Made by a program: the position numbers and the translations under genes. Under the pieces are notes generated by a model. That model did no database searches. It saw only the letters and a program-made list of their open reading frames with translations, and was not told where the DNA came from. Below, piece after piece: positions 23,521 to 32,070 of a stretch of DNA of 64,000 nucleotides (positions are counted from its first letter, which is position 1; the number at the start of each line of letters is the position of its first letter). The stretch comes from Vampirovibrionales bacterium (GTDB taxonomy: Bacteria; Cyanobacteriota; Vampirovibrionia; Vampirovibrionales; Vampirovibrionaceae), in contig JADJRF010000005.1 of NCBI GenBank assembly GCA_016712355.1, positions 434,001 through 498,000 on the forward strand. Direction: 5' to 3'.

Positions 23521-24066
23521 GTGTCAGCGAAAGGCTTTGGCAAGTTTTGGCGTGCCTTTAATCGCACGGCGACCGTCTGGGCGCACAGCACTCAGCTATT
23601 GTTGTTGTTGCCGGTGCTGGCCTTACGGCGCGCCTATCGTAAAACCGTCCTGCCCTTCTGGCGACGTCTCAAGCCGGGGGTTTTGGCCGTTGGCAGGGTC
23701 ATCGCAAGAATAGCCGCCCCGCCCCAATCGCCAGACACCTCGCAATCGGCTGCCGCGGCCCCTCCGCTTCCGATTCTGCGCGCCGACCAGTTCCAGCCCG
23801 GGCGAACAGCGTTGCCGCCGCCCCTGTTTTTCTTTGCAGAAGAAGCTGCTCTGGCGTCCTTTGTCAGTCGCCCGCAGCCAGAGCGCGCCGCGCCCCCGGC
23901 CGATCCCTCCTCGTGGCCGCTTCGGATGATGCGACGGCTGCGTCGCGCCTCGCGTCGTAAGCGCCATATCGCGCAAGAAAGCCAGTCGCGCGCAATCGAG
24001 CGACCCGAAAAGCCCGTGCAATCGACCCCACTGGTGACCCCTTCTCGTCGGATTCAGCCCTTTTAG
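23521..24066 (+). CDS. Unknown basic membrane-associated protein
   Basis: About 181 residues from GTG 23521, with AAGGAG ten bases upstream; GTG 23473 would extend it without a Shine-Dalgarno. Basic residues flank one hydrophobic segment (S-T-Q-L-L-L-L-L-P-V-L-A-L), followed by a Pro/Ala-rich low-complexity middle and an Arg/Lys-rich C-terminal part (R-R-L-R-R-A-S-R-R-K-R). I recognise no family. It ends 13 bp before the convergent YraN gene. Confidence 0.6.
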   Translation: MSAKGFGKFWRAFNRTATVWAHSTQLLLLLPVLALRRAYRKTVLPFWRRLKPGVLAVGRVIARIAAPPQSPDTSQSAAAAPPLPILRADQFQPGRTALPPPLFFFAEEAALASFVSRPQPERAAPPADPSSWPLRMMRRLRRASRRKRHIAQESQSRAIERPEKPVQSTPLVTPSRRIQPF

Positions 24067-24079
24067 GGGGGCATACCGC

Positions 24080-24487
24080 TTACAAGTCGAACTCAAACGC
24101 CTCAAACGCGTTGGGCAGATGATACAGCCGGAGGCCGCCGCGTTCGGCCAGCGCGGCAATCACGTCAAAACGAAGCGAATACGCCTGATATTGCGGATGT
24201 TCCGCCAAAAAAGCCAGAGCCAGACGCGTCAACGTGCGGCGCTTTTGCGGCGTCACCGCGTCAAAAGGCGTTTCAGCAGAGGCTGCACGGCGGGTCTTCA
24301 CTTCTACAAACGCCAGCACGGCGGCGCTCGACAGGAGCGCAACCGCATCAATCTCGCCCAAACGGCCATAACGCCAATTCCGGGCGATTAATTCATAACC
24401 GCAGCTTTCCAGATAATGCGCGGCCGCGTCCTCGCCCTGCTGGCCGAGCGCGCGCGCGGTAGGAGACGTCGTCACGGGGCGGGGCAC
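24080..24487 (-). CDS. YraN/UPF0102 family endonuclease-fold protein
   Basis: 135 residues of the conserved UPF0102 family, often encoded near rnhB, which here is elsewhere. It has the restriction-endonuclease-like core: G-E-D-A-A-A-H-Y-L at the N-terminus, I-A-R-N-W-R, G-E-I-D-A-V-A (catalytic Glu and Asp), and F-V-E-V-K-T-R (Glu-x-Lys), with R-F-D-V-I-A near the end. The molecular role is not settled; it is possibly a Holliday-junction or DNA-repair nuclease. Confidence 0.88.
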   Translation of the reverse strand: MPRPVTTSPTARALGQQGEDAAAHYLESCGYELIARNWRYGRLGEIDAVALLSSAAVLAFVEVKTRRAASAETPFDAVTPQKRRTLTRLALAFLAEHPQYQAYSLRFDVIAALAERGGLRLYHLPNAFEAFEFDL

Positions 24488-24546
24488 GTTAACGCATCGC
24501 TTTCGTCGACGATAAAGGCTTTCTCACACGCTTCAGCGTATCAGAA

Positions 24547-24876
24547 TTACGAGAAAGTTTTAAACGTCGAGGCGATGTTCTTCCCGATGACCTTACGAAC
24601 GGCGTCGATTTCAGTCTGCACCGCATCGCGCTGGGTGTCGACGCGACGCAACTGCAATTCCAAAGCCTTATCCATGGCCTGAATAGACGCGATGCGGGCC
24701 TGCAGGGCCATCGCTTGCGGCGATTCGGGCTCCAGGTTGGCGCTGATGGAGAACAGCGAACCGGTGATGTTCGCCAACTGCATCCGGGCCTGGTTGATAA
24801 ACTGGCCTTGCAACTCCAGGTCGCTCTTGCGGGCGGTAAGGATCAGATATCGCGCTTGACTTGCTGCAAAACCCAT
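24547..24876 (-). CDS. Small conserved helical protein ('GFAASQAR' type)
   Basis: 109 residues, largely helical. The N-terminal M-G-F-A-A-S-Q-A-R-Y-L-I-L-T-A-R-K-S-D-L-E is followed by Q-F-I-N-Q-A-R. I associate this N-terminal pattern with a family present in multiple copies in Melainabacteria genomes, from memory rather than a search. There is no signal peptide. The C-terminal half is a coiled-coil-like helix (L-Q-L-R-R-V-D-T-Q-R-D-A-V-Q-T). Function unknown. The upstream 170 bp is AT-rich. Confidence 0.7.
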   Translation of the reverse strand: MGFAASQARYLILTARKSDLELQGQFINQARMQLANITGSLFSISANLEPESPQAMALQARIASIQAMDKALELQLRRVDTQRDAVQTEIDAVRKVIGKNIASTFKTFS

Positions 24877-25051
24877 AATCGTACTCTCGCTTTCTGGCGG
24901 GGGACGCGGACTTCTTGGGGCGCTCTCTTAACGCAGGGGTTAACGACTTCTTAAAAAATAAAAACATTTTTAAGGAGGGAATTGCGCATCCGCCCGCAAA
25001 TATTAATAATTTTTAATTTCCCGCGCGCATGCGCGCGCCCGATTCCACAGA

Positions 25052-25822
25052 TCAGACCCCGCTGACATCCGCCGCGTAAGGCGGCGTTTTCAGGCGCCGC
25101 TCCGTACGCAGCGTGGCTTGAATCCCAAAAAATTTGAGATATTCCAACGTCCCGCCGCGAATTTCCAGCGCCCCGCGCAAGGCTTCACGGTTACCCAGCG
25201 CGTGAATCTCAATCGGACTGCTGATTCGCGTCTGATTGATCAAAATGGCAGGCCCGGCGTTCACCACCGCCGATGTCGTCACCAGCCGCTGGCCGTTGAC
25301 CGAAATGGCTTGGGCCCCTGCCGCGCGCAGATCATTGAGGAGCTTGAGCAGGTCATCGCTCTGAATACGATTCTGCGCCACAGCGCGACCCAGTGCGTCC
25401 GAACTGGGGGCGGCTTCCTTCAGGGTGACGACGATGCCGGGACCTTCCATCTCGGTAAAACCGGCCTGACGCAGGAGTTGCTGGTATTCACGGTCGCGCG
25501 GACGCGCCGCTGACGAATGAATGGACAAGGCGTCAGCGTTGGCCGGCTCATTGAGGGCCGCCAGGCGGTCACGCAGTTGCTGAATCTCTCGCGTGAGGCT
25601 TTCCTGACGCGCTTCGGCCTGGGTGAGCAAGGCGACCAGATCCTGAATGCGCCGGGTCGGTGCCGTATTAACCTCTTCGGCGATGCGCAGGTGATTCAGC
25701 AAAATGGCCGCGCTGATAAAAGCCAAGGCGAAGAGCATTGCGGCGCCAAACGCCGGAAACGCCCACCGATTCAGGCGCGAAATGGCATAGGGCGGAGCGG
25801 GTTTTACGCGGGCGGCAGCCAT
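25052..25822 (-). CDS. DUF881 family membrane-anchored coiled-coil protein
   Basis: 256 residues. A basic N-terminus and one transmembrane segment (about 22-45) are followed by a coiled coil (about 55-95, E-A-R-Q-E-S-L-T-R-E-I-Q-Q-L). The C-terminal DUF881 domain shows G-P-G-I-V-V-T-L-K-E, I-N-G-Q-R-L-V-T-T-S-A-V and I-L-I-N-Q-T-R-I-S-S-P-I, and ends with G-G-T-L-E-Y-L-K-F-F-G-I. The family (YlxW/YlxX) is linked to the division and cell-wall cluster in Firmicutes and Actinobacteria; its function is unclear. Here it stands apart from dcw genes. Confidence 0.86.
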   Translation of the reverse strand: MAAARVKPAPPYAISRLNRWAFPAFGAAMLFALAFISAAILLNHLRIAEEVNTAPTRRIQDLVALLTQAEARQESLTREIQQLRDRLAALNEPANADALSIHSSAARPRDREYQQLLRQAGFTEMEGPGIVVTLKEAAPSSDALGRAVAQNRIQSDDLLKLLNDLRAAGAQAISVNGQRLVTTSAVVNAGPAILINQTRISSPIEIHALGNREALRGALEIRGGTLEYLKFFGIQATLRTERRLKTPPYAADVSGV

Positions 25823-25899
25823 GGGCCAATTGTCTCAGGAATTACTCTGCGAGCGAGCGTAACGCGCGGCGCCAGCGTCGTCAATGGGGAGCGAGGCGC

Positions 25900-26700
25900 T
25901 CATCGCGAATCGCCCGCCAAGGCCAGCGTCAGGGAAATGGGACAATGGTCGGAGCCCTCAATCTGGTCGTGAATCTCCGCCTCGACAATACGCGCGCGCG
26001 CATCGTCAGAGACGAAGAAATAATCAATGCGCCAGCCCACGTTGCGCTCGCGCGCGCGGGTGCGCATATTCCACCACGAGTAGCGATGCGGCGCGTCGCA
26101 GCGTTCGCGAAAGGTATCGACGTAGCCATGAGCCACGAGCCTGTCGAGCCACGCGCGTTCAATGGGCAAAAAGCCCGAGACAGTTTCGTTGGCCTTGGGC
26201 CGGGCCAGATCGATTTCTTTATGCGCCGTATTGTAATCGCCGCCAATGACCAGCGATTTGCCTTGCGCTCTCATAGCGTCGGCATGGGCCAGAAAGGCGT
26301 CGTAGAACGCCAGTTTATAGCGCAGACGCTCTTCGCCGCGTTGACCGTTTGGATAGTAAATGTTGTAGAAAACAAAGTCAGGATATTCCGCAATTAATAC
26401 GCGCCCTTCGCTGTCAAACTGCGGAATCCCCAGGCCTTCGCGCACCGACAGGGGTTCCTGCTTACTGAGGATGGCGACGCCGCTGTAGCCGCGCTTTTCC
26501 GCATGGCTCCAGTAAAGATGATAGCCTTCGCGCTGCGCCAGATCCAACGTGAGCTGGTCGCTGCTGATTTTGGTTTCCTGAAGACCCACAATATCGGGCT
26601 GTTCCGCCTCCAGCCAGTCCCAGAAGCCTTTTTTGACGACAGCGCGAAACCCGTTGACGTTCCACGAAACCAGTCGAACCGTGTTAGGAGGGGCAGCCAT
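25900..26700 (-). CDS. xthA: Exodeoxyribonuclease III
   Basis: AP endonuclease and 3' exonuclease of base-excision repair. 266 residues with the EEP fold: V-S-W-N-V-N-G-F-R-A, L-Q-E-T-K-I (metal-binding Glu), Y-S-G-V-A-I, G-G-D-Y-N-T-A-H (catalytic Asp/Asn), W-R-I-D-Y-F-F-V-S, and S-D-H-C-P-I (catalytic His). It lies 34 bp behind the UbiA gene on the same strand. Confidence 0.95.
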   Translation of the reverse strand: MAAPPNTVRLVSWNVNGFRAVVKKGFWDWLEAEQPDIVGLQETKISSDQLTLDLAQREGYHLYWSHAEKRGYSGVAILSKQEPLSVREGLGIPQFDSEGRVLIAEYPDFVFYNIYYPNGQRGEERLRYKLAFYDAFLAHADAMRAQGKSLVIGGDYNTAHKEIDLARPKANETVSGFLPIERAWLDRLVAHGYVDTFRERCDAPHRYSWWNMRTRARERNVGWRIDYFFVSDDARARIVEAEIHDQIEGSDHCPISLTLALAGDSR

Positions 26701-26734
26701 GACGTTTCCTTCTTACTTACGGACAAGCCGGCGC

Positions 26735-27679
26735 TTATCGGGCCAATCCCAGCTTATCGAGCAGAACAGCCAGAAAAATGGCTGCGCTGATGCGCCCGTT
26801 CACGACAAAAAAGGCTTCATTGACGCGTTCCAGACGTCCGGGACCTACCAGCCGATGTTGATACGCCAGTAACGCGCCCATCAACGCAATCGCCGCCCAG
26901 AAAGCGGCGCCGGTATGGGGATACAGCGCGGCAAACGCGGCCATTAAGGCGAGTGATAGTCCGTGAAAAGTCGCGCTCAGTTTGAGCGCCGTTGCGGCGC
27001 CCAGCCAGGCGGGCAGACTATGAAGACCGACCCGACGATCGAAGGCTTCATCGAGGCAGGCATAAATGATATCAAATCCCGCCACCCAAAAAGTCACCGC
27101 AGCGCCAAACGTCAGCGCAAGCCATGACCATTCGCCGCTCACCGCCAGCCAGCCACCGATAGCGGATGCGCCCAACGCCAGCCCCAGCACCAGATGCGCA
27201 GCGCTGGAAATGCGCTTCATGTACGAATATCCCGCCAGAATCAGCAAGGCGAGCGGCGCCAGACGCTGGCAGATTTCAGGCAGTTGCCAGACGGCTATCA
27301 AAAATGCCAGCAGACTGGCGCCAATTAAGGCAAAAGCCTCCCAGCGCGCCACCCGCCCGGCGGGAATAGCGCGATCGCTCGTTCTCGGATTCTGCGCGTC
27401 GAATTGCGCATCAATCAGCCGGTTGGCCGCCATCGCAAACGTGCGGCCGCCCGCCATCGCCAGCAACACCCAAGTCAGCGTCAACGCAGACGGCCAGCGT
27501 CCCGGCGCAGCCGCCAGCAACATCGCCGCCAGCGCAAAGGGCAGGGCGAATACCGTATGCTCAAATTTCACCAGCTCGGCGTATTCGCGCGCGCGCTCGG
27601 CGGCACGCCTGAAAATCCCGCCTGTGGGCGGCGGAATCCTCTGAGCGGAGGGTATCGGCGAGGGAGAGTCGAGCGTCAT
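26735..27679 (-). CDS. UbiA-family prenyltransferase (4-hydroxybenzoate or futalosine-pathway type)
   Basis: About 314 residues from ATG 27679 with a purine-rich AGGTG upstream; the frame to 27838 is longer but runs through the protease start. Both Asp-rich motifs are present: N-R-L-I-D-A-Q-F-D (NxxxD) and D-I-I-Y-A-C-L-D-E-A-F-D (DxxYxxxD). About eight hydrophobic segments are seen. It prenylates an aromatic acid in quinone synthesis; UbiA versus MqnP cannot be separated by eye. The start is 12 bp from an alternative start of the divergent protease. Confidence 0.85.
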   Translation of the reverse strand: MTLDSPSPIPSAQRIPPPTGGIFRRAAERAREYAELVKFEHTVFALPFALAAMLLAAAPGRWPSALTLTWVLLAMAGGRTFAMAANRLIDAQFDAQNPRTSDRAIPAGRVARWEAFALIGASLLAFLIAVWQLPEICQRLAPLALLILAGYSYMKRISSAAHLVLGLALGASAIGGWLAVSGEWSWLALTFGAAVTFWVAGFDIIYACLDEAFDRRVGLHSLPAWLGAATALKLSATFHGLSLALMAAFAALYPHTGAAFWAAIALMGALLAYQHRLVGPGRLERVNEAFFVVNGRISAAIFLAVLLDKLGLAR

Positions 27680-27753
27680 AATACACCTGAATGGATCCGT
27701 CACCATGCGACGCCCCCTTATTGTCGCCAAAGCGTCGGAAAGCGTCAGCCCTC

Positions 27754-28863
27754 GTGTCAAAAGGTTTACGAAACCAGCGCGCGTTCTGCGCAGCGGGAGC
27801 GCTCCTCGCGCTGACGCTGACCAGCGCGCCAGGCGCAACGCCCGGCGACGGCGAAGCGCCCCGTCCGCTGAGCCCTCCCCAGATTTTCGCCAAAGTCAGC
27901 CCTTCGGTGGTCAATATTCAGGTCAAATGCGATACGGCGCTCGGCCTGCCGTACGAAGGCGAAGGATCGGGCATCACCCTCAGCGCCAACGGCGATATCC
28001 TGACCAACGCGCACGTGGTGGGCAAATACTGCCAGAAGTTTTGGGTCACCCTGAACGACGGATCCCGTTATGGCGCCAAACTCATTGGCAAGAGCCTCAG
28101 CCACGACGTCGCGCTGCTCAGTATTGCGGCAACCAAAGGCGACAGACGGCTCACGCCCATTTCCATCCGCGATTCGGCCAGCGTGCGAGAAGGCGAATCC
28201 GTCTACGCGCTGGGCAGTCCCTACGGCCTGCGCAACAGTTTTACGTCCGGCGTCGTCAGCAGCGTCTACCGCCGGCTGGCCAACTCGCCGTCTGATCGCA
28301 GATTGCTCAATAATTTTATTCAGACCGACGTCGCCATTAATCCGGGCAACTCAGGCGGCGCGCTCGTCGACGGGCAGGCGCGGCTGATTGGCGTCAATAC
28401 CGCCGGCGTCAGCGCCTCAGGCGGCAACGACGGCGTGAATTTTGCGATTCCAATTAACGTCGCCCTGCGGGTGGCCAGCGATTTACGCCGTTACGGGCGA
28501 TTCAAGCCGCCGTTTCTGGGCGTCAAGATAGCCGATGCGCTCACGCCCACGCTGGCCAGACGATTGCATCTGACAGTCAGCAAAGGGTTGCTGATTAAAA
28601 GCGTCCGGCGCGGAAGTCCCGCCGATTTAGCCGGGCTGAAGGGCGGGCGAGACACGGTGAAAATCGGCGATCGACGTATTTTAACGGGCGGTGACGTAAT
28701 TGTCTCGCTGAACGGGCGCCCGGTCGACAACGCCTCACGGTTCATGGAAGCGATCGAGGCTTGCCATCCCGGCGACACCATTACGCTGAACACCCTGCGT
28801 AACGGAAAACCCCTTCAGGCGCGCATCAAACTCAGCGATCGTCCGCGCAATCCCGACCGATAG
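27754..28863 (+). CDS. HtrA/DegP-type serine protease with one PDZ domain
   Basis: About 369 residues. GTG 27754 gives a clean signal peptide (M-S-K-G-L-R-N-Q-R then A-G-A-L-L-A-L-T-L), whereas ATG 27691 lies 12 bp from the divergent UbiA start with no room for a promoter or Shine-Dalgarno. The catalytic triad is visible: T-N-A-H-V-V, S-H-D-V-A-L-L and G-N-S-G-G-A. A single PDZ domain follows (P-P-F-L-G-V-K-I ... S-P-A-D-L-A-G-L-K-G-G-R ... G-G-D-V-I-V-S-L-N-G). It should act in the periplasm on misfolded proteins. Stops of this gene and hemW are 23 bp apart. Confidence 0.92.
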   Translation: MSKGLRNQRAFCAAGALLALTLTSAPGATPGDGEAPRPLSPPQIFAKVSPSVVNIQVKCDTALGLPYEGEGSGITLSANGDILTNAHVVGKYCQKFWVTLNDGSRYGAKLIGKSLSHDVALLSIAATKGDRRLTPISIRDSASVREGESVYALGSPYGLRNSFTSGVVSSVYRRLANSPSDRRLLNNFIQTDVAINPGNSGGALVDGQARLIGVNTAGVSASGGNDGVNFAIPINVALRVASDLRRYGRFKPPFLGVKIADALTPTLARRLHLTVSKGLLIKSVRRGSPADLAGLKGGRDTVKIGDRRILTGGDVIVSLNGRPVDNASRFMEAIEACHPGDTITLNTLRNGKPLQARIKLSDRPRNPDR

Positions 28864-28886
28864 TCGGTTTATCAGTGATTGCGCAA

Positions 28887-30020
28887 TCAATCATCGCTCG
28901 GCAAAATATCCGCCAGAATCGCATTGCTCAACGCAAAGGCCTGCGGGGCCAGCGTCAAGCGACCGTCTGACTCTTGCAGCCAACCGCGCGCGCGATGCGG
29001 CTCCAGTCGCGCCAGCACGGTTTTAAGCGCAGTCGCGCCAAATTTTTCGGCCAGCGCAGGCAATGAGACGCCTTCACCCATACGCAAACCAAAAATCAAG
29101 GCATTTTCCAGCGCTTCTGAAGGCGTAATCGCCTGAAGCGCTCCTGTTAGCGGCGCGGCTTGCCAACGGGCCAGATCGCGCGCCGTCTCGTAACGCGTCT
29201 CGCCGAGCGACCCGCAGGCGCCAGGGCCCAGCGCCAGCCAGTCGCCTTGACGCCAGTAATTGCGGTTATGGGCGGATTCAAAGCCGGGACGCGCGAAATT
29301 GCTGATTTCATAACGCGCAAACCCACGCGCCTGTAAAAAATCGACCGCAATGGCATACATCTCAGCGCTGAGATCGTCATCCGGCGCGGCGTAACGCGGC
29401 GTCTGCGCCAATCGCGCCAGAGGCGTCCCATCTTCTATCTTCAGCCCATAAGCAGACAGGTGCGTGACGGGCAGCGTCGTCGCCGTCTCCAGCGTCTGCG
29501 CCCACTGATCCAGGCTTTGGCCCGGCAAGGCGTACATCAGGTCCAGCGAAATATTGTCAAAGCCTGATTCTGCCAAGGCCTCGATAACGTCTTTTGCCTG
29601 CTGGGCACTATGGATACGGCTCAAACGCCGAAGCAAATCATCATCAAAGCTCTGAACCCCCACGCTGACGCGATTAAACCCCACTTCGCGATAGCGACGC
29701 GGCTCATCGCCCAGGGCATCCGGGTTAATTTCCAGCGTGAGTTCGGCTCGCGCCGAAAAAGACGCATAGGCGCGCATGGCCCCCAGCAGCCGGTCGAAAT
29801 GACTGGCTTTTAAAAGAGAAGGCGTACCGCCTCCGGCATACAAGCTCTCCCAGCAAGTCAGCGGCGACGACAGGGACGCAACGCGCAAGGCCAGCTCATG
29901 CAAGGCAGCGTCCATAAAGGCCGTATGACCTGACTCGCCCGCGTATTTATCCAGCGTGACGTAGAAATCGCAGTAAATACACCGCGAACGACAGAATGGC
30001 GCGTGCAGATAGCAGAACAT
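28887..30020 (-). CDS. hemW: HemW-like radical-SAM heme chaperone
   Basis: About 377 residues from ATG 30020. The radical-SAM motif is Y-L-H-A-P-F-C-R-S-R-C-I-Y-C-D-F (CxxxCxxC followed by D-F, no fourth Cys), then G-G-G-T-P-S and a HemN_C domain. These features point to HemW, which inserts heme into respiratory enzymes, rather than to the oxidase HemN encoded at 20706. No Shine-Dalgarno is seen; CATAAT lies six bases before the ATG, so the mRNA may be leaderless. It is divergent from etfB. Confidence 0.9.
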   Translation of the reverse strand: MFCYLHAPFCRSRCIYCDFYVTLDKYAGESGHTAFMDAALHELALRVASLSSPLTCWESLYAGGGTPSLLKASHFDRLLGAMRAYASFSARAELTLEINPDALGDEPRRYREVGFNRVSVGVQSFDDDLLRRLSRIHSAQQAKDVIEALAESGFDNISLDLMYALPGQSLDQWAQTLETATTLPVTHLSAYGLKIEDGTPLARLAQTPRYAAPDDDLSAEMYAIAVDFLQARGFARYEISNFARPGFESAHNRNYWRQGDWLALGPGACGSLGETRYETARDLARWQAAPLTGALQAITPSEALENALIFGLRMGEGVSLPALAEKFGATALKTVLARLEPHRARGWLQESDGRLTLAPQAFALSNAILADILPSDD

Positions 30021-30026
30021 GGCGCT

Positions 30027-30032
30027 ATTATG
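30027..30032 (-). promoter_or_regulatory. -10 box CATAAT placed for a leaderless hemW transcript
   Basis: On the minus strand CATAAT is followed by six bases and then ATG 30020, which puts the transcription start at the A of the start codon. No -35 match was found. Confidence 0.4.
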
Positions 30033-30047
30033 CCCAAAACGCCCGTC

Positions 30048-30076
30048 TTGCGCGGGATGTAAAAATCCCTTAAAGT
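30048..30076 (+). promoter_or_regulatory. Promoter of etfBA (TTGCGC-N17-TAAAGT)
   Basis: A -35 TTGCGC at 30048-30053, 17-bp spacer, and -10 TAAAGT at 30071-30076. The leader is about 32 nt and contains GAGGCGAAG, serving as Shine-Dalgarno for ATG 30115. Confidence 0.55.
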
Positions 30077-30114
30077 AAAGGGCGTAAGCGAGAGAGCTCG
30101 AGGCGAAGCACGCT

Positions 30115-30927
30115 ATGCACATCGTCGTTTTCGTCAAGCCGGTCGTCGATCCGGCCCGGCTCCGCGCCGAGAGCCTGACGTCGGGACGTATGCCGGTCGA
30201 CGGCGTCGACTGGGCGCTGAATCCTTATGACGAGTACGCGCTGGAAGCGGCCTTGCGCATGAAAGACTCGCTGGGATTAAACGGCGAAGGCGTCTCAAAA
30301 GCCCGCGTGTCAGTGATTGCCGCCGGGGCTGAGAACGCGCGCGAAACGCTCAAAAAAACCCTGGCAGTCGGCGCTGATGACGTAACCCTGTTGTGCGATC
30401 CCGCTTTGACGCAAGCGGATAGCGCAGGCATCGCGCGCGCGCTGGCGGCTGTCGTCACCGCCATCGCTCCCGAAACCATGCTCATTCTGTGCGGGAATCT
30501 GTCGTTGGACGCCGCCCAGGGCGTGACCGCCGCGATGGTCGCCCAGACGCTCAACTTTGGCTTTATGGACGCCTGCAAAGCCCTGACGTTGAACCCTCAG
30601 GAAAATTCCGCACACCTGACGCGCCAGACGCGCGGGGCGCTGGAAACCTGGGAGCAAGCGCTGCCTGCGGTCGTGGCCTTCATCAAGGGTGATCATGATC
30701 TGCGCACAGCCAATATCAAGGGCGTGATGCGCGCTAACAAGACGCCGATTCGCCTGATCAACGCTTCAGAGGCGGGCCTGAACCCCGCCGATTTGGCATC
30801 ACAACTGCCTCAGGCGACCCTGCGCGCGCGCGCAGCCAAAGCCCCCGGCGTGACAATTATTGGCGAGGACCCGCACGAGGCCGCCGCCCGCATTAAAGCG
30901 TTTCTCAAGGCGGAAAAAATCCTGTAG
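30115..30927 (+). CDS. etfB: Electron transfer flavoprotein, beta subunit
   Basis: 270 residues of the ETF beta fold. The N-terminal I-V-V-F-V-K-P-V-V-D-P and N-P-Y-D-E-Y-A-L-E-A-A-L-R are typical. The nucleotide loop region has V-G-A-D-D-V and D-A-A-Q-G-V-T-A-A-M-V-A. Together with EtfA it passes electrons from acyl-CoA or other dehydrogenases to the quinone pool. The alpha subunit follows after 27 bp. Confidence 0.93.
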   Translation: MHIVVFVKPVVDPARLRAESLTSGRMPVDGVDWALNPYDEYALEAALRMKDSLGLNGEGVSKARVSVIAAGAENARETLKKTLAVGADDVTLLCDPALTQADSAGIARALAAVVTAIAPETMLILCGNLSLDAAQGVTAAMVAQTLNFGFMDACKALTLNPQENSAHLTRQTRGALETWEQALPAVVAFIKGDHDLRTANIKGVMRANKTPIRLINASEAGLNPADLASQLPQATLRARAAKAPGVTIIGEDPHEAAARIKAFLKAEKIL

Positions 30928-30954
30928 CCTAATTTTTCAGGGAGGAAACAGCCG

Positions 30955-32052
30955 TTGATTTCCGGCACTGATGACGTTGCGCGCCACAAAATCTGGGTAA
31001 TGGCCGATGTCTTTGACCCGCGCGCCGCGCTGACCCTGATGACGCCTGCGCGCACGCTTGCCTCAGGGACTTCTCAGAGTATTGTCGCAGTCGTCATGAG
31101 ACCGCCGCAAGCGTCGGACGCCGACGTTGAGTCGCTTGCAACGCAATTGGGCGAGGCGGGCGCCAGCGCCATCCTGACCATTGCCCTGCCCCCCAGCGTC
31201 TCCCCCGACCCATCCGAAAGAGACGCCCAAAGCCAAACGCCGGACGCGATTTTCCACACAGCGGGCCTGGCGAAAGCTCTTGCCCCCCTGTTGGCCCAGC
31301 ACGCCCCGCGCTGGACGCTGGCGGCGCATGAGGGCTTATGGGCGCAAGCTCTGACGCGCGCGGCGATTCTTGCCAACATCCGGCTGCTGGCCAACGTCAG
31401 CGACGTCACGGCGACGGCAGACGGCGGGGCCATTTTAGCCACGCCATGTCTTGGCGAATCGTATCGGCAAGAGTACGCCTTCTCCTCGCAAGACGTCGCG
31501 CCAACGCTCGTCTTGGCGCGCACAGGCGCATTTGAGCCCTCTTCTTCAGTTGAGCCTGCTTCGGCACAGGACGCTTCAGCCGCCGCCGGGCATCGCGCCT
31601 GTGCGCTTGAGATCGACGACATCCCCGCGCCCAGCGCCCGATTGCTGGCGCGCGAAAGCGTCAGCGGCGCGCGTCCCAGCCTTCAGAGCGCCGAACGAAT
31701 CGTCAGCGGAGGCCGGGGATTGCAATCGGCCGAGCAGTTCGCCCAAGTAGTTGAACCGCTGGCAGATGCGCTGGGCGCAGCTATCGGGGCTTCCCGCGCC
31801 GTAGTGGATGCGGGCTGGCGCCCGCACCGCGAGCAGGTCGGTCAAACCGGCGTCAACGTGCGGCCGCGCCTGTATCTGGCGCTGGGCGTGTCAGGGGCCT
31901 TACAGCATCTGGCCGGGATGCGCGACAGTCGCGTGATTGTCGCTATTAACCGCGACCCACAGGCGCCTATTTTCAAAATCGCGGATTTTGGCGTTGTCGG
32001 CGACCTGTTCGCCATCGCTCCCGCTCTGCAAGCGGCGCTCAAAAATCCGTAG
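30955..32052 (+). CDS. etfA: Electron transfer flavoprotein, alpha subunit
   Basis: 365 residues from TTG 30955, supported by GGAGG nine bases upstream. The C-terminal FAD domain is intact: G-A-S-R-A-V-V-D-A-G-W, Q-V-G-Q-T-G, L-Y-L-A-L-G-V-S-G-A-L-Q-H, V-I-V-A-I-N-R-D-P-Q-A-P-I-F and D-F-G-V-V-G-D-L. The linker (about residues 195-245) is long and Ser/Ala-rich. Confidence 0.93.
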   Translation: MISGTDDVARHKIWVMADVFDPRAALTLMTPARTLASGTSQSIVAVVMRPPQASDADVESLATQLGEAGASAILTIALPPSVSPDPSERDAQSQTPDAIFHTAGLAKALAPLLAQHAPRWTLAAHEGLWAQALTRAAILANIRLLANVSDVTATADGGAILATPCLGESYRQEYAFSSQDVAPTLVLARTGAFEPSSSVEPASAQDASAAAGHRACALEIDDIPAPSARLLARESVSGARPSLQSAERIVSGGRGLQSAEQFAQVVEPLADALGAAIGASRAVVDAGWRPHREQVGQTGVNVRPRLYLALGVSGALQHLAGMRDSRVIVAINRDPQAPIFKIADFGVVGDLFAIAPALQAALKNP

Positions 32053-32070
32053 GAGGCCGTAAGCCCAGCG

